Shown one piece after another: positions 43,490-53,690 of a DNA stretch of 64,000 nucleotides (positions are counted from its first letter, which is position 1; every line of letters starts with the position of its first letter). The notes below the pieces were generated by a model. That model worked only from the letters and a program-made list of their open reading frames with translations. It ran no database searches and was not told where the DNA came from. Source of the DNA: Vicugna pacos (taxonomy: Eukaryota > Chordata > Mammalia > Artiodactyla > Camelidae). The translations under genes were made by a program, and so were the position numbers. The stretch covers positions 46,300,001 to 46,364,000 of the forward strand of contig NC_132996.1 in NCBI RefSeq assembly GCF_048564905.1. The letters are read 5' to 3'.

Positions 43490-43690
43490 CTATAGGTTTC
43501 CACTTCTCACCTAGATTATCTCGTTTCATTCTCCTATTGGCACTATGAGGGACATACCATAATTATTCCCATTTTTATAGATACAGAGGCTGGTGTTTGA
43601 AGAAATTAAGTTACCTACTCAAAGCCCCACAACATTAATGCAGGCAGGCTGACTCCGGGGTCCTTGTGTTTGACCACTACAATAAACTGC
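43490..43690 (-). mobile_element. MIR SINE
   Basis: 'TATCTCGTTTCATTCTCC', 'ATTATTCCCATTTTTATAGAT' and 'GCAGGCTGACTCCGGGGTCC' are reverse MIR. Confidence 0.78.
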
Positions 43691-43784
43691 CTGCTGCTTC
43701 TTGGTCTGCCTTTCTGTCTTTTCTGAACTTTCTGCAATGACAGGGCTTCTCATCACGACTTCAATTGGATGTCCATCCTGCTGC

Positions 43785-43953
43785 CTTATAAATAAAGTCT
43801 TATTGGGATACACCAGGTCTATTCGTTTACATATTATCTGTGGCTGCTTTGCCACGATGGTAGAGTTGAGTAATTGAGACACAGATCATATGACTCACAC
43901 ACCCTAAAAAATTTACTGCCTGGCCCTTCACAGAAAAAGTTTGCTGACCCCTG
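43785..43953 (-). mobile_element. hAT-Charlie-type element
   Basis: 'AAATAAAGTCTTATTGGGAT', 'CTGTGGCTGCTTTGCCACGA', 'GAGTTGAGTAATTGAGAC' and the terminal 'GTTTGCTGACCCCTG', an inverted form of the CAGGGGTCGGCAAAC hAT end. Subfamily not assigned. Confidence 0.82.
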
Positions 43954-44718
43954 ATTTTAATCATCACCGAGCTTGGAAGGGCAACAAGGGAACTAGAATC
44001 CTTGTCTGTCAACTATCAGTTTCTGGGAGACAGTAGGTAGGAAGGGAAAGGAGGAAATGTGCCCCCAAGGAGGTGTGACACAGTCGTGCCCCAAATCTGC
44101 AGCTGGCCCTCTGTCTTCTCAGACCAGATCAAACTAGCAAAATCTAGAATAAATGGTGTCACTAGCACATTGTTAGCACAAACCATTTCACTAGCACATT
44201 GTTTTCCATGTGCCAAACCATTCCATGAAAGCCTGCACAACCACAAAAGCGGCAATGAATGACTCTGGGGTCTTTTGTAAATTACCAACATTAAAACCAC
44301 TCTGAAAGACTTGGGTGTGTCCACAGGATAAAAACTTTGAACAGACAAGTGAGAATGGAGAGTGTTTTAAAGAGCATTCCAGTCATTTCAGAAGTTTCCC
44401 ATCTAAGCAGAAACTCAGTAAATGGAAAGACACGCCCTTTAGCAATAGGAGAGTCTTTCCTTCACAGCGGAACTTTGGGGGCATTCCAGCTTGGGAGAGG
44501 GGTGGAACAATCTTTTGAACCCCCTGAAATTGAAGCCAAGCGTCCAGGGGGCCAAGGAACAGACAACACAGCCTCAGGAGAGTGAAGCTAAGCTACCAGC
44601 CACTGAAAAACTGGAGCTAATCAGGTTTTATGCTAGATCAGACTCTGCCTCCTTGGGCTGGGGAATGTTCTTATAAACACAGAAAGAAATCTAAGGAGAT
44701 TTAAAGAAGTGAGAAGAC
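43954..44718. other. Unassigned, with a local duplication
   Basis: At 44160-44222 a unit starting CACTAGCACATTGTT recurs after 29 bases, each copy followed by a form of ACCATT. Otherwise no repeat is recognised. Confidence 0.4.
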
Positions 44719-44765
44719 CGAGAGAGAGAGAAAGAGAGAGAGAGACAGAGAGAGCGAGCGAGCGT
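44719..44765. repeat. (GA)n / (GAGC)n simple repeat
   Basis: GAGAGA run ending in GCGAGCGAGCG. Confidence 0.93.
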
Positions 44766-44769
44766 GATC

Positions 44770-44925
44770 ATCCTTTGACGACTATTGTATGTTTCACATT
44801 CTATGTCAGATGGTCCTCATGCATTGCCTTACAACATCTATTGGTGCTCTCCCCAGTTCACAGATGAGAAAATGGAGGCTCCAAGGGACCAAAGTACTTG
44901 CTCAAGATCACACATCTAACAATAA
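44770..44925 (-). mobile_element. MIR SINE (first of three)
   Basis: 'CCCAGTTCACAGATGAGAAAAT', 'GGAGGCTCCAAGGGACC' and 'CTCAAGATCACACATC' are reverse MIR. Confidence 0.72.
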
Positions 44926-44944
44926 CAATAAGAAAGACTTACCA

Positions 44945-45175
44945 AATGCTACGTTGTATAGTAGTTTAGAGGATGGTCTCTCTTTGGGGTTTGTATCTCA
45001 ACTCTGCCTCTTACCCTGCATTTGTAAATCACTTCACTTCTCCATGGCTCATTTCCTTCACCTGTAAAGTAGGGATAACATTGGCACTTACTTTGAGCAG
45101 ACATAATAATAAATAAGTTAATTAATTTGTACAGTGCTTAGAACACTACCTGGCACAGAGTGAGTATGTCTTTAA
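44945..45175 (+). mobile_element. MIR SINE, near full length (second of three)
   Basis: 'CAACTCTGCCTCTTACCC', 'CCTTCACCTGTAAAGTAGGG' and 'ACAGTGCTTAGAACACTACC' are forward MIR. Confidence 0.85.
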
Positions 45176-45177
45176 AT

Positions 45178-45365
45178 GAAAACTCTGTGCTAGGCAGTGT
45201 TCGAAGTACTTCTTACACGCTATTCATGTAATCTTAACAACAGCCGTATAAGTTAGGTACTCTCCTCATTTTATAAGGTTCCAAACAAAAGTAATTTTCT
45301 CAGATGGCAGAGCCAAGGGGTAAATGCAAACTGCCTAAATGCAGAGCTGACGCGTTTGACCATGT
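45178..45365 (-). mobile_element. MIR SINE (third of three)
   Basis: 'CTCTGTGCTAGGCAGTGTTCG', 'TAAGTTAGGTACTCTCCTC' and 'GGCAGAGCCAAGGGG' are reverse MIR. Confidence 0.8.
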
Positions 45366-46165
45366 CTTTTTTGACCATGACACTTTTGACCACTGCCTCT
45401 GGTTGGTGAGCAGGAGAGGTCTGTCTGCTGTGCTCATGACCTGGTTTTACCTCTTTGTGCATGGCTCTAGGAAGATCTGGGACCAAGAACAAGAGGACTT
45501 TCTAATAGTCAGAGCATCCAAAGTTGAGGGACTGAGTTTCCTTTCTCAGAAGACGTAAGACCCAGGTACATTGTTGAGCACCTACTCTGTCAAACATGGT
45601 GTCAAGCAATTTCAAGTAGAGTGGAGTAGAGAGAATCAATCCTGCACTGGGTGGGAAGCTGGAAAAGCTGGCTTCTGAAATCTTTCCAGTTTTGAGGTTC
45701 TGTCCCCCATAAACTATAATGCCTATGAGAAAGGAAAACGTATGCAAGCAAATTTTAGTTAATAAAGTTATAAGGAAACAGAGATGCTCATGAAACTTAG
45801 TGCAAAAAGTATAAATTTCTCATAAAGGACTGGGACTGGAAACTTAAAACTTTTCAGGGACAGAACCACTTTGTCTCTCTTCCTCTTTGTGCATGGCTCT
45901 CAAATGCTTGCCCCCCCTTAGCCCCAGATTCCAACTCACATTTGAGGTCCAGCATACTCAGCTACTCTGCTAGAATTTCTGATTTCGAGTCCAAAGGAAC
46001 TCAGCTTGAATAGAATACCCATCCTTGGTTCAGTGAGCTACGGCAGGGGCAGGCTGGGATGGAGGGGGTCCATGGTTCAAGGAACTGGTGTGACCCAGCC
46101 TTATAAGAGTAGGTCAAAGCTTTCAGAACCCATGACTAAATAGCTGCCCTAAATCATGTTTACAT
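45366..46165. other. Unassigned sequence
   Basis: No convincing repeat. 'GTTGAGCACCTACTCTGTC' near 45572 may be a small MIR/L2 scrap. Confidence 0.4.
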
Positions 46166-46303
46166 CAGGATTTCTTAAACACCTAGATAGTGACTACGGA
46201 CTTTATCTTCCCTCAGAGATTCTGATTCCATAGGTACTGGGTAGGTTTGGAAACCTATGTTTTTGAATTGCTCTCCTGGGTGATTCTAATGTGAACCTCT
46301 GTA
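46166..46303 (+). mobile_element. MER5A-like hAT fragment
   Basis: 'GAGATTCTGATTCCATAGG', 'TACTGGGTAGGTTTGGAAACC' and 'CTGGGTGATTCTAATGTG' follow MER5A. Confidence 0.7.
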
Positions 46304-46389
46304 CTACATTGTGATTCTATCTTTCATGCTGCTAACTACCCCATTTCTCAATCAAAACACACCCTTTCACCTCAGAGGAATGTACCCGT

Positions 46390-46530
46390 ACCTCTCACAC
46401 AACATCTATCATATTAGACTTACTCTAATTTTGTCTTCTATCCCCAACTTAGTTATGTGGTCCTGGAGGGTACAGATTATTTATTCCAGATCTTGCCAAT
46501 TCCTACAGCATTTACCACAATGACAGCACA
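46390..46530 (+). mobile_element. L2 LINE 3' scrap
   Basis: 'GTCCTGGAGGGTACAGATTAT' and 'CCTACAGCATTTACCACAATG' are a diverged L2 3' end. Confidence 0.4.
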
Positions 46531-46559
46531 GCGTTGATTTCCCATAGAATCAATAGGGT

Positions 46560-46800
46560 TCTGAAAACGTACAATAAGCTACACTAATATGATGTTTTCC
46601 ACCTCCCCAACCCAGGCAGGGACACCCACTCGAAAAACGCCTAATTGTTCTGTGATTCGACATAGCTGGGTTGTCAGGCTGGGATGAGGGTGCTTAATTA
46701 CAAGCGGCCAGCTGTGCTGCCCCAGAGGCTGGTAGCCTGTGTCACACAGTCAATTAGCTACCAGACACAATCATCTAGGTTGTTATTTATTACTGGGTAT
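46560..46800. promoter_or_regulatory. Homeodomain/E-box cluster, putative enhancer
   Basis: Repeat-free 240 bases with CTAATTG (46641), TTAATTA (46694-46700), CAGCTG (46709-46714) and CAATTAGC (46751-46758), plus 'ACACAATCATCTAGG'. Three homeodomain-type cores with a bHLH E-box within 120 bases is unusual for this window. Enhancer function is inferred. Confidence 0.4.
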
Positions 46801-47399
46801 GTATGAACAGTGAATCCTGTGAGGCAGAGGACAAGTGAGGAGATCTGTTACTATGGGCCTCCACGCAGAAAAACCAGAGAACACGGTGATGGTGGCGAGG
46901 AAACAGGGACCCCAAAACAGGGGCAGTTCTCTTCAAGTCAGGCAACTGGAGAGGTTCCAGGTCCTCCCACCCACAGCTCTCAACACACAAGATGAGGCGG
47001 AGCTAAACAAATTCAGTGCAACCAGGGTGTGCAAGACACCAGGGAGGCCCAGGGGCAGAGAACACAAGATAAGACCAGTGCATAAGAAGTCTACAAGCTT
47101 AGGGGTGAGGAAAAGGCAGGCACTAGAGAAAAGAGAGATGACAATGGACACTTTAAGTAGCTTTCTCTGGCCTCAGTAGACAGGCTGTAGATGAGAAATC
47201 AAAAGACAGCTCATGAGTGGTGTGGGTCACCACTGTTAGAAGGCAAAAGAACATCACTTCTGACAAAGGTGATCTGGAAGAGCATAGAGTGCCAGCCAGA
47301 CCTGGAAAGTAGAAGGAAGAGTATTGCAGGAAAGGGGAAAAAAAGAAAGTTAAGCTTTGTAGACCCCTCCTCTTAGACACTGTACTTGACACTGTTGAC
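46801..47399. other. Unassigned purine-rich sequence
   Basis: A 114-codon plus frame (46835-47179) spans it but has no recognisable domain. No repeat is recognised. Confidence 0.4.
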
Positions 47400-47640
47400 A
47401 GACAGTGCCTCATAGTGGAAGCACCATGGATACTGGGTCAGATTCAACCTGACTTTGAAAATCTTGGTTCTGCCACTTATCTTGGGCTAATATCTTAACC
47501 CATCTGGGGCTGTTCCCAATCTGTGAAAAGGGAAAAAGGTATTTATCTCAATGTGTGGTTATGAAGATAGATTGAGATAATCATGTATGTGGAACACCTG
47601 GCTGGTTCTTCAAAAGTGATCATTTGTTTTATTATTATTG
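47400..47640 (+). mobile_element. MIR SINE, near full length
   Basis: 'CTTGGTTCTGCCACTTATC', 'TGGGGCTGTTCCCAATCTG' and 'TATGAAGATAGATTGAGATAA' are forward MIR. Confidence 0.8.
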
Positions 47641-47664
47641 CAGTGCAAAACAGATCCACAAAGC

Positions 47665-47795
47665 TGGCTTGTCTATTCCACAGATGAGAATGAGGGAAAT
47701 GATGTAATTTATCCAAGATTATAAACTGGTAAATGGCAGAGTCGAACTTTAAACTTTTATCTGTTTGACTCCAAAGTATGTGCCTTTCCCAGTAC
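47665..47795 (-). mobile_element. MIR SINE fragment
   Basis: 'TTCCACAGATGAGAATGAGG' and 'AAACTGGTAAATGGCAGAG' are reverse MIR. It is cut by the L1 that follows. Confidence 0.7.
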
Positions 47796-47796
47796 A

Positions 47797-47862
47797 TTTT
47801 TTTTTAATTGAAGTATAGTCGATTTACAATGTTGTGTTAATTTCCGGTTTACAGCATAGTGA

Positions 47863-47909
<47 letters not shown>

Positions 47910-48048
47910 CTTTTCATAGTCTTTTTCATTATAGGTCATTACAAGGTATTGCATATAGTTCCCTGTGCAGTACAGGAGGGAGAGTAGTAGTAAGTAGTAT
48001 CTATTTTATATATAGTACTTAGTATCTGCAAATCTTGAACTCCCAGTA
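47797..48048 (-). mobile_element. Young cetartiodactyl L1 3' end
   Basis: Reversed 3' UTR starting with poly-T, then 'AATTGAAGTATAGTCGATTT', 'ACAATGTTGTGTTAATTTCC', 'GTTCCCTGTGCAGTACAGG' and 'TATCTGCAAATC'. TCCCAGTACA at 47787-47796 and TCCCAGTAGA at 48041-48050 could be a 10-base target duplication, though the L1 consensus itself contains part of this. It is 5'-truncated to about 250 bases with no coding part, and the least diverged LINE in the window. Confidence 0.85.
47866..47907. repeat. (TA)n microsatellite within L1
   Basis: About 21 uninterrupted TA units, an expansion of a short TA stretch normally present in this L1 3' UTR. Confidence 0.95.
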
Positions 48049-48861
48049 GAATTTTCCAGACTTCAGAGACTAAAGACACAGCTCTGTACCGTCACACTTA
48101 GCCCTTTTTTTGCACAAGGGGATTCCACACCAGCAGAGAAGTGGGGAGAATAGATACAAGAACCAGTTTCCAAAAGGGTTGAGTACCAACAGCTCCCCCT
48201 CCATCCCCGAGCCCTGGGACAATGTTCAGTTCCTTTAGCTAGACTCCTATCACTGTGATGAATTCTCTTTCTGATGTCCACTTACAACCATTTGTTATTT
48301 TGCTCCCAATACACCCCACTCATCCACACTTCCACATGAAACCTGTGCCCACGGGGGCTTGACCCTAAGGATTGGGAGTCAGTTCCTCTCTAGGAGTCTC
48401 TTCAACTTCCAAGTAACTCATCACAGCATAGATATCATGCTGAGGAGGCTACATGGGTCCACTTTCTAGTCATCCCTGAATATCAGTTCCATTCTAGCTG
48501 TTTCCCCTGTTGCAATATTTTTAACTGTTGTTACTCTTTTAGGTACCAGCTCTACAAGCCAATTTTCTTAGCCAGGAAGCCCAGATTTTTTTTTGTTTGT
48601 TTTCTTTTTCCTCTTCTCTTCCTCATCTTTACTCTCCACCTCATCCTTCTTCTTATTTTCAAGTAGAAGTAATTGCATCTCTGGGTCTTCCAGAAAGAAA
48701 GCCCCACTGTTTCCTCCAAAATGATAATGGTTAATATGAGTCTAAAGACTCAATCCCTAAACCAGGACTTAAAGGAAACTTAAAAACAAATTCCCAAGAA
48801 GCACTTCTTGGACCTTGAGCACTCTTACATGGGGATGATGACTAGGGGCTCTTCTGTTAGA
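48049..48861. other. Unassigned sequence
   Basis: No repeat or gene is recognised. T/C-rich at 48590-48660. Confidence 0.4.
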
Positions 48862-48974
48862 GCAATAGTTCTCAAAGTCTAGCATGCATTATAATTACTC
48901 AGTTTCTAAAATGTCTACCATGTTCCCTGGTGATGTTGATGCTGCTGGACTGGGGACCCCTGTGAGAACCACTT
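48862..48974 (+). mobile_element. MER5A-like element, internally deleted
   Basis: Starts 'AATAGTTCTCAAAGTCTAGC', lacks most of the middle, and ends 'GGGGACCCCTGTGAGAACCAC'. Both ends are present in only about 113 bases instead of about 185. Confidence 0.8.
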
Positions 48975-49929
48975 TGTTAGACGATCTCTTTACTTCTGCA
49001 TTGCTGAAGTTCAGCCAGCTGCATTAGGATTCTGGGAAGCTCTCCACTCTCGCTTCTGTGACATTCTGCTCTTAATTAGGGCCAGGAATGGTCTCTAGTT
49101 GGGCTTTTCCTGACACTGACTTTTCCAAATGGTGCAACAATTTCCCTCTGAGAGTCAACACAAACGGTACCAAAGAGTGGCCCTGTTGAGGGATGCTCCA
49201 AAAAAGAGTTGACTTCTCAATCTGAAAAGCTCGTTTAAACTCAATAGCCAGGGCGATGTCAAGTGTGTAAATTATATGGAAATCTCGCCCAACAGGGAAG
49301 GTCAATGTGGAAATACCATTAGAAGTGTTGTGTTTCTTTTCCTTTGGGTTGTAATGTGAAAAAAAGGACTTTCACTTACTTGGCCACTTCATGTTTATTT
49401 AACAACTCTCTCCCCTGACGCCTTGTTTATGCCTGCGTAAGCTCACATGGCCAAAGGCTAGATGTGCATTCTCCTTATCAAATGATGTAGTACGTTTGGT
49501 TTTTAAAAAAAAACACAGCTGAAAATTCTGGCTTGGTATAGAAAAGAGCATGTAGATAGAGGAAAGAGATTTTCTCCCATTCACTCAGAGGAGGAGATGA
49601 AACTATAACTGGTTCCCTCCCCACAGGATTCCACTTAAGAGTAAGTTATTGCGAATGGGGTCCTTTGAGTAGGACTCTCCATTGAGGACATAGGGCTTGG
49701 GGCAACCCTGAACAGTTCAAGGGCCTGAGACAGCGTTTCCCACCATAGCATGCACCACAGGATGTGAACAGGTATTAAGTAGAGGAGTTTCAGAATCAAG
49801 TATGTTTGGAAAATGCTGGAATAAACAGTTAAACAAGTTCATTATAGGATTTCTCAGAGCCTTTATCTTGGTGGTGTTCATTGTGGATCTCTTAGAGAAA
49901 GGATAATTCTGTAGAAGTCTCATATGTTT
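48975..49929. other. Unassigned sequence
   Basis: No firm repeat. 49725-49830 may be a hAT scrap ('CAGCGTTTCCCACCATAG' to 'TTTGGAAAATGCTG'). A 77-codon minus frame at 49072-49305 is open but unrecognised. Confidence 0.4.
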
Positions 49930-51550
49930 AATTTTTGAGTAGGTAATAGTCATATGGTTCAAAATTCAAAATGTATAAAAGGGTATAAACTTCAAGAGTC
50001 TTTTTTTCTTCATCTAGTTCATCTCTCCACAAGCAATATTATTTTCTTGTATATCCTTCTAGAAATACTATATTCATACATAGCAAATATGTATATATAG
50101 TTTCTACTTCTAAATAAATATCATGTTATAAACATCAAGATATACCTACTTTTTCTCTTACCAAATATTTTTCCATGTTAGTACGTCACAAAGCACCTTA
50201 TATTTTAAACACACTAGCATTCCATTTCATGGATGTGCCAATTCTAACTTTTGTGAATGTGTAATTTTTTCTAATTTTAAGAAAAATTAGAAACATTAGA
50301 AACATTGCTATAATACATAGTCTCATATGTAGATATTTTTGTATGTGTGAGACTAATTCCCAGACGTGAAATCCTCACTCAATGTATATATAATACAGAG
50401 AGTATGAAAGTGCCATATCAAATTTTTGGAGATTTGCCAAAATGATAGGTGAAGAGTGGTTTTTGGTTTTTTTTTTTTTGGTGTAGCAATAATTTATATT
50501 TTTCTTATTAAGAATGATGAACATTCTTTCATACATTTAAGAGCTGTTTACATTAACTTTTTTGTGATTTCTTTATGAACTTTGCCCTTCGTTGGATTGT
50601 TGGTCTGTTTTTATTGATTTGTAAAGTTCTTTATGTATTATAGAAATTAGCCCTTTGTTATATGAATTGAAAATATTTTTCCTAATTATTTCTTTGCCTT
50701 TTATCTTTGGTTATGATGGGTTGTTTTGTTTTGTTTTGTGTTTTTTTTTTGCCATCCAGGATTTTTAAAATGTAAACAAAATTATTAATTTCATTTTAAA
50801 GACTCCTAGATTTTTAAAATCATAGTTTAAAAGCTTTTTCTGCTCTGAAATTGTAAAGAATTATCCATAGTTTCTTTTAATACTTTTATGTTCTCATTCT
50901 TACATTTAAATAGTTGATTCTTTTGAAATTTATACTGAAATGAAATATTGTTTATACATCCATTTTTCCCCCAGATAGTTAACCAGTTGTGCCAACAACA
51001 ATTATTCAATAATTCATCTTGCCTCCAATGATTTGAAACACAACTTTTATTATTTATTAAGTTCCTGTGTTTAGGTCTCTTTCCAAACTTTTAATAATTT
51101 CATGGGTCACTTTTCATTCATGTGTCAATAGCACGCTGTTCTAATTATTAAGGCTTGATAGTGTGTTTTAATATTTGGCAGGCTTGTTCACCTGTCACCC
51201 TTCTTTTTAAGAATTTTCCTGGCTATACATTTTTGTTTATTTTTACAATGAACTTTAAAACTTGCTTGTCTGATTAAAACAGTTCTACCTGGTATATTTA
51301 TGGGATTGTTCTAACCTTGTAGATTACCTACAGAGAGTTGATATCTTTTTGAGTTTGCAGCTTCCTTTCTAACAATATAGAATGCTTTTTTTCCCCATTT
51401 GTTTAAGCCTTTTTGAATCCCTCAAGAGTTTTAAGTTTTTTATTATATGGATCTCACGTATTTCTTGTTAAATTTATTTCTAGATATTTCATCTTTTGTG
51501 GTCGTTGTAAATGGGGTCTTTTCTGCTATTACTATGAAGCTTTATTTGAA
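49930..51550 (-). mobile_element. Old L1M LINE, 1.6 kb
   Basis: Runs from the 3' region backwards into ORF2: 'AAAATGTATAAAAGGGTATA', 'TTTTTGGAGATTTGCCAAAA', 'TTCTTTATGTATTATAGAAA', 'TTAGCCCTTTGTTATATGAA', 'ATTATTAAGGCTTGATAG', 'TTTATTTCTAGATATTTCATC'. It is the largest single transposon piece in the window. No frame is intact. Confidence 0.8.
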
Positions 51551-51992
51551 GGGAATATTATGGGATTCGTGGTCTGTAGGACCACCTTGGGAAATCCTGC
51601 TCAGCTTTGTGCATCCTTTGTGCTCTAAATAGTATGTATCCTGGATAGGGAAATTACAGTTCCACAAAGCATCCAAAGACCATGTGAGGTAGGGGAGGAG
51701 GAAGACCATTCTTGTGCTTTTGGAAGAGGTGAGTAGTTCTGATCTCATTCTGTATTGTATAGAAGTGCTCATAGAATATCTAAACTGGAAAACTGCTGAA
51801 AGATCAAGCAATGAAATCCTCTCATACAGATGTGAGAAAACAAACGATCAGAAATTTTAAAAATGATCTACTGAGGTTGGGCAGAGCCTGGGTTCTGGTC
51901 CGTATCTGTGGATGTCTGGGGCTTCTTGTAGCTTAGCTGCTTTGCCACCAGTAATAGGCAACACGCTCTTATCCTGTCCTGAATTTCTTCAT
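51551..51992. other. Unassigned sequence
   Basis: No repeat is recognised after the L1 ends. Confidence 0.4.
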
Positions 51993-52047
51993 GATTCCTG
52001 ACATTTGAGGGAGGATTCCTGACATTTGAGGGAGTATCCCTGACATT
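51993..52047. repeat. 21-bp tandem repeat, 2.6 copies
   Basis: GATTCCTGACATTTGAGGGAG starts at 51993 and 52014, with a decayed third copy (TATCCCTGACATT) from 52035. Confidence 0.92.
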
Positions 52048-52594
52048 AATTTTGACCTAGTTATAGACCAGACGCTGTATCACCTACTGAATCCACACTG
52101 GTCTCTTTGACACTATACATTCTCACTTCCTGGCCCTGGGCAGTCTTGACTAACCTACCTTCCTATTCCAGTAGAACCTTTATCTCCTTTCCAAACCTAG
52201 ACAAATGATTGGGTCGATTTGTCATTGCACTTGCAGTCAAAGCTTGGTTATCTGGGTTGTGTGAAACATGGCTAAGGTGCAACAGGGGCCTGAAATGAGC
52301 TCTCTTACCTAAGTGGGTTCAGAAAATGGAGTTGGTTCTCTTGTTGAATCAGAGCAGGGTCTAGAACCTACACCTACACCGCTTCCTCCTTGATCCCCTA
52401 GCCCTTCCGATTTCAGGTAATAGGAGTTTAACTGTGGAATATTTTAAAGCCTGATTTAGATTGCTGATGATTCTTCAATCTTTCTTTGACTTTCATGAGG
52501 GTCTCCTTCCCTCGCCCCTTTCTGGTCAATCAGGAGCTGAGTGCAGTTTACCATCAAGGTTTTTTAGTGATGATCATCATGCCAACCTGGTGGG
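52048..52594. other. Unassigned, holds an unnamed repeat copy
   Basis: 52226-52306 is similar to 59860-59940 (see findings). Otherwise no repeat or gene is recognised. Confidence 0.4.
52226..52306 (+). repeat. Unnamed interspersed repeat, copy A
   Basis: 'GCAGTCAAAGCTTGGTTATC', 'GCTAAGGTGCAACAGGGGCC' and 'GAAATGAGCTC' align with 59860-59940 over about 80 bases at roughly two-thirds identity by eye. I cannot name the family. Confidence 0.5.
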
Positions 52595-52719
52595 AGAAGC
52601 ACTGACTTGGGGAAACAAACGGCCTGGGCTGATGTTTTGCTCTGATGACTACTAGTTGCATGACCTGAGGATGGTCACCTAAACTCTCAGGCCTATTTTC
52701 TCCATCAATGGGAGACAGA
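52595..52719 (+). mobile_element. MIR SINE fragment
   Basis: 'GATGACTACTAGTTGCATGACC' and 'TTTTCTCCATCAATGGGAG' are forward MIR. Confidence 0.65.
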
Positions 52720-52790
52720 ATAAATGAACCATGGTGAAGTATTACTCAGCAGTCAAAATAGAAGAATAACAGTGATATGCAAAAATCTGG
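52720..52790 (+). mobile_element. L1 3' UTR scrap
   Basis: 'ACCATGGTGAAGTATTACTCAG' and 'GTGATATGCAAAAATCTGGG' fit the L1 3' region. Confidence 0.5.
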
Positions 52791-52824
52791 GTGCTTCTTA
52801 GTAATACACTTTTTGTGTTTATTT

Positions 52825-53690
52825 TCACTTTGTTCATTTTGAAAACAACTCAGACTTACAGGGAAGTTGGAAGTATAGTCCAGATGCCTTTTTTTCTTCC
52901 TGACTCACTTGAAAATAAGTGCCAATCCGATACTCTATCAGCCTCAAATATTTTACAGTATATTTTCTACATACAGGGACATTCTCTTACATAACCACAG
53001 CACAATCATCAAAATCAAGAAATGATGTTAATATTTGACCACCATGCAATCCTCAACCCTCATTTAAGTTTTGTCAGTTCTTCCAAAATTCTTTTTATTT
53101 TTATTAAAAATCGTTATTGCTTTTTTTTTTTTTTTGCAGAGGAAGGTAATTAGGTTGATTTATTTAGCTACTTTTTTTTTTTTGGATGGAGGTGCAGGGA
53201 ATTAAACCCAGGACCTTGTACATGCTGACCATGTGCTCTATCACTTGAACTATACCCTCCCCTCCCCCCAAAAATGCCTTTTAGAGCAAAAGAGTCTAGT
53301 TCAAAATCACATATTACATTTAGTTTTCATGTCCTTTTAGTCTCCTTCATCAGAAACAGTTCCTCAATTTTTTTTTTGACTTTCATGACCTTTATATGTT
53401 TGAAGATTACAGCAGAGTTATTTCATAGAATGTCCCTCAACATGAGTTTGTCTGATGTTCTCTCATGATTAGATTCAGGTTATGTATCTTTGGCAAGAAT
53501 GTCCCAGAAGCAATGCTGTGTTCTTTTCACTGCATCCTCCCAAGCACATGATTTTGATTTGTCCCATTGCTGATGAAGCTCACTTTGATCCCTTGATTAA
53601 GACAGTGTCTGCCAGGCTTCTCTGCTGTGAAGTTGCCCTTTTTCCCTTTAGCAATATAATTTTTGGTAAAAAATAGTCTGTCCAGAAATT
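52825..53690. mobile_element. Old L1-related repeat split by a SINE
   Basis: 'ACAACTCAGACTTACAGGGAAG', 'GGACATTCTCTTACATAACC' and 'ACAGCACAATCATCAAAATC' lie left of the SINE. 'CATATTACATTTAGTTTTCATG', 'GAATGTCCCTCAACATGAG' and 'GTTTGTCTGATGTTCTCTC' continue the same repeat to the right. This is a mammal-wide repeat that I associate with L1M untranslated sequence; its orientation is not assigned. Confidence 0.7.
53099..53270 (-). mobile_element. Camelid tRNA-derived SINE with target duplication
   Basis: Reversed: poly-T at 53121-53135, 'GGAAGGTAATTAGGTTGAT', 'ATTAAACCCAGGACCTTG', 'CATGCTGACCATGTGCTC' and the head complement 'GAACTATACCCTCCC'. AAAATTCTTTTTAT (53085-53098) and AAAATGCCTTTTAG (53271-53284) both correspond to one stretch of the host repeat, which supports a 14-base target duplication. 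Confidence 0.9.

Noticed and set aside
46835-47179. 114-codon open frame on the plus strand
   Set aside because: No recognisable domain, no splice context and biased composition. This length is expected by chance in 64 kb.
49072-49305. 77-codon minus-strand frame with a protein-like composition
   Set aside because: No family match that I recognise and no promoter or splice signals. Could be revisited with a protein search.
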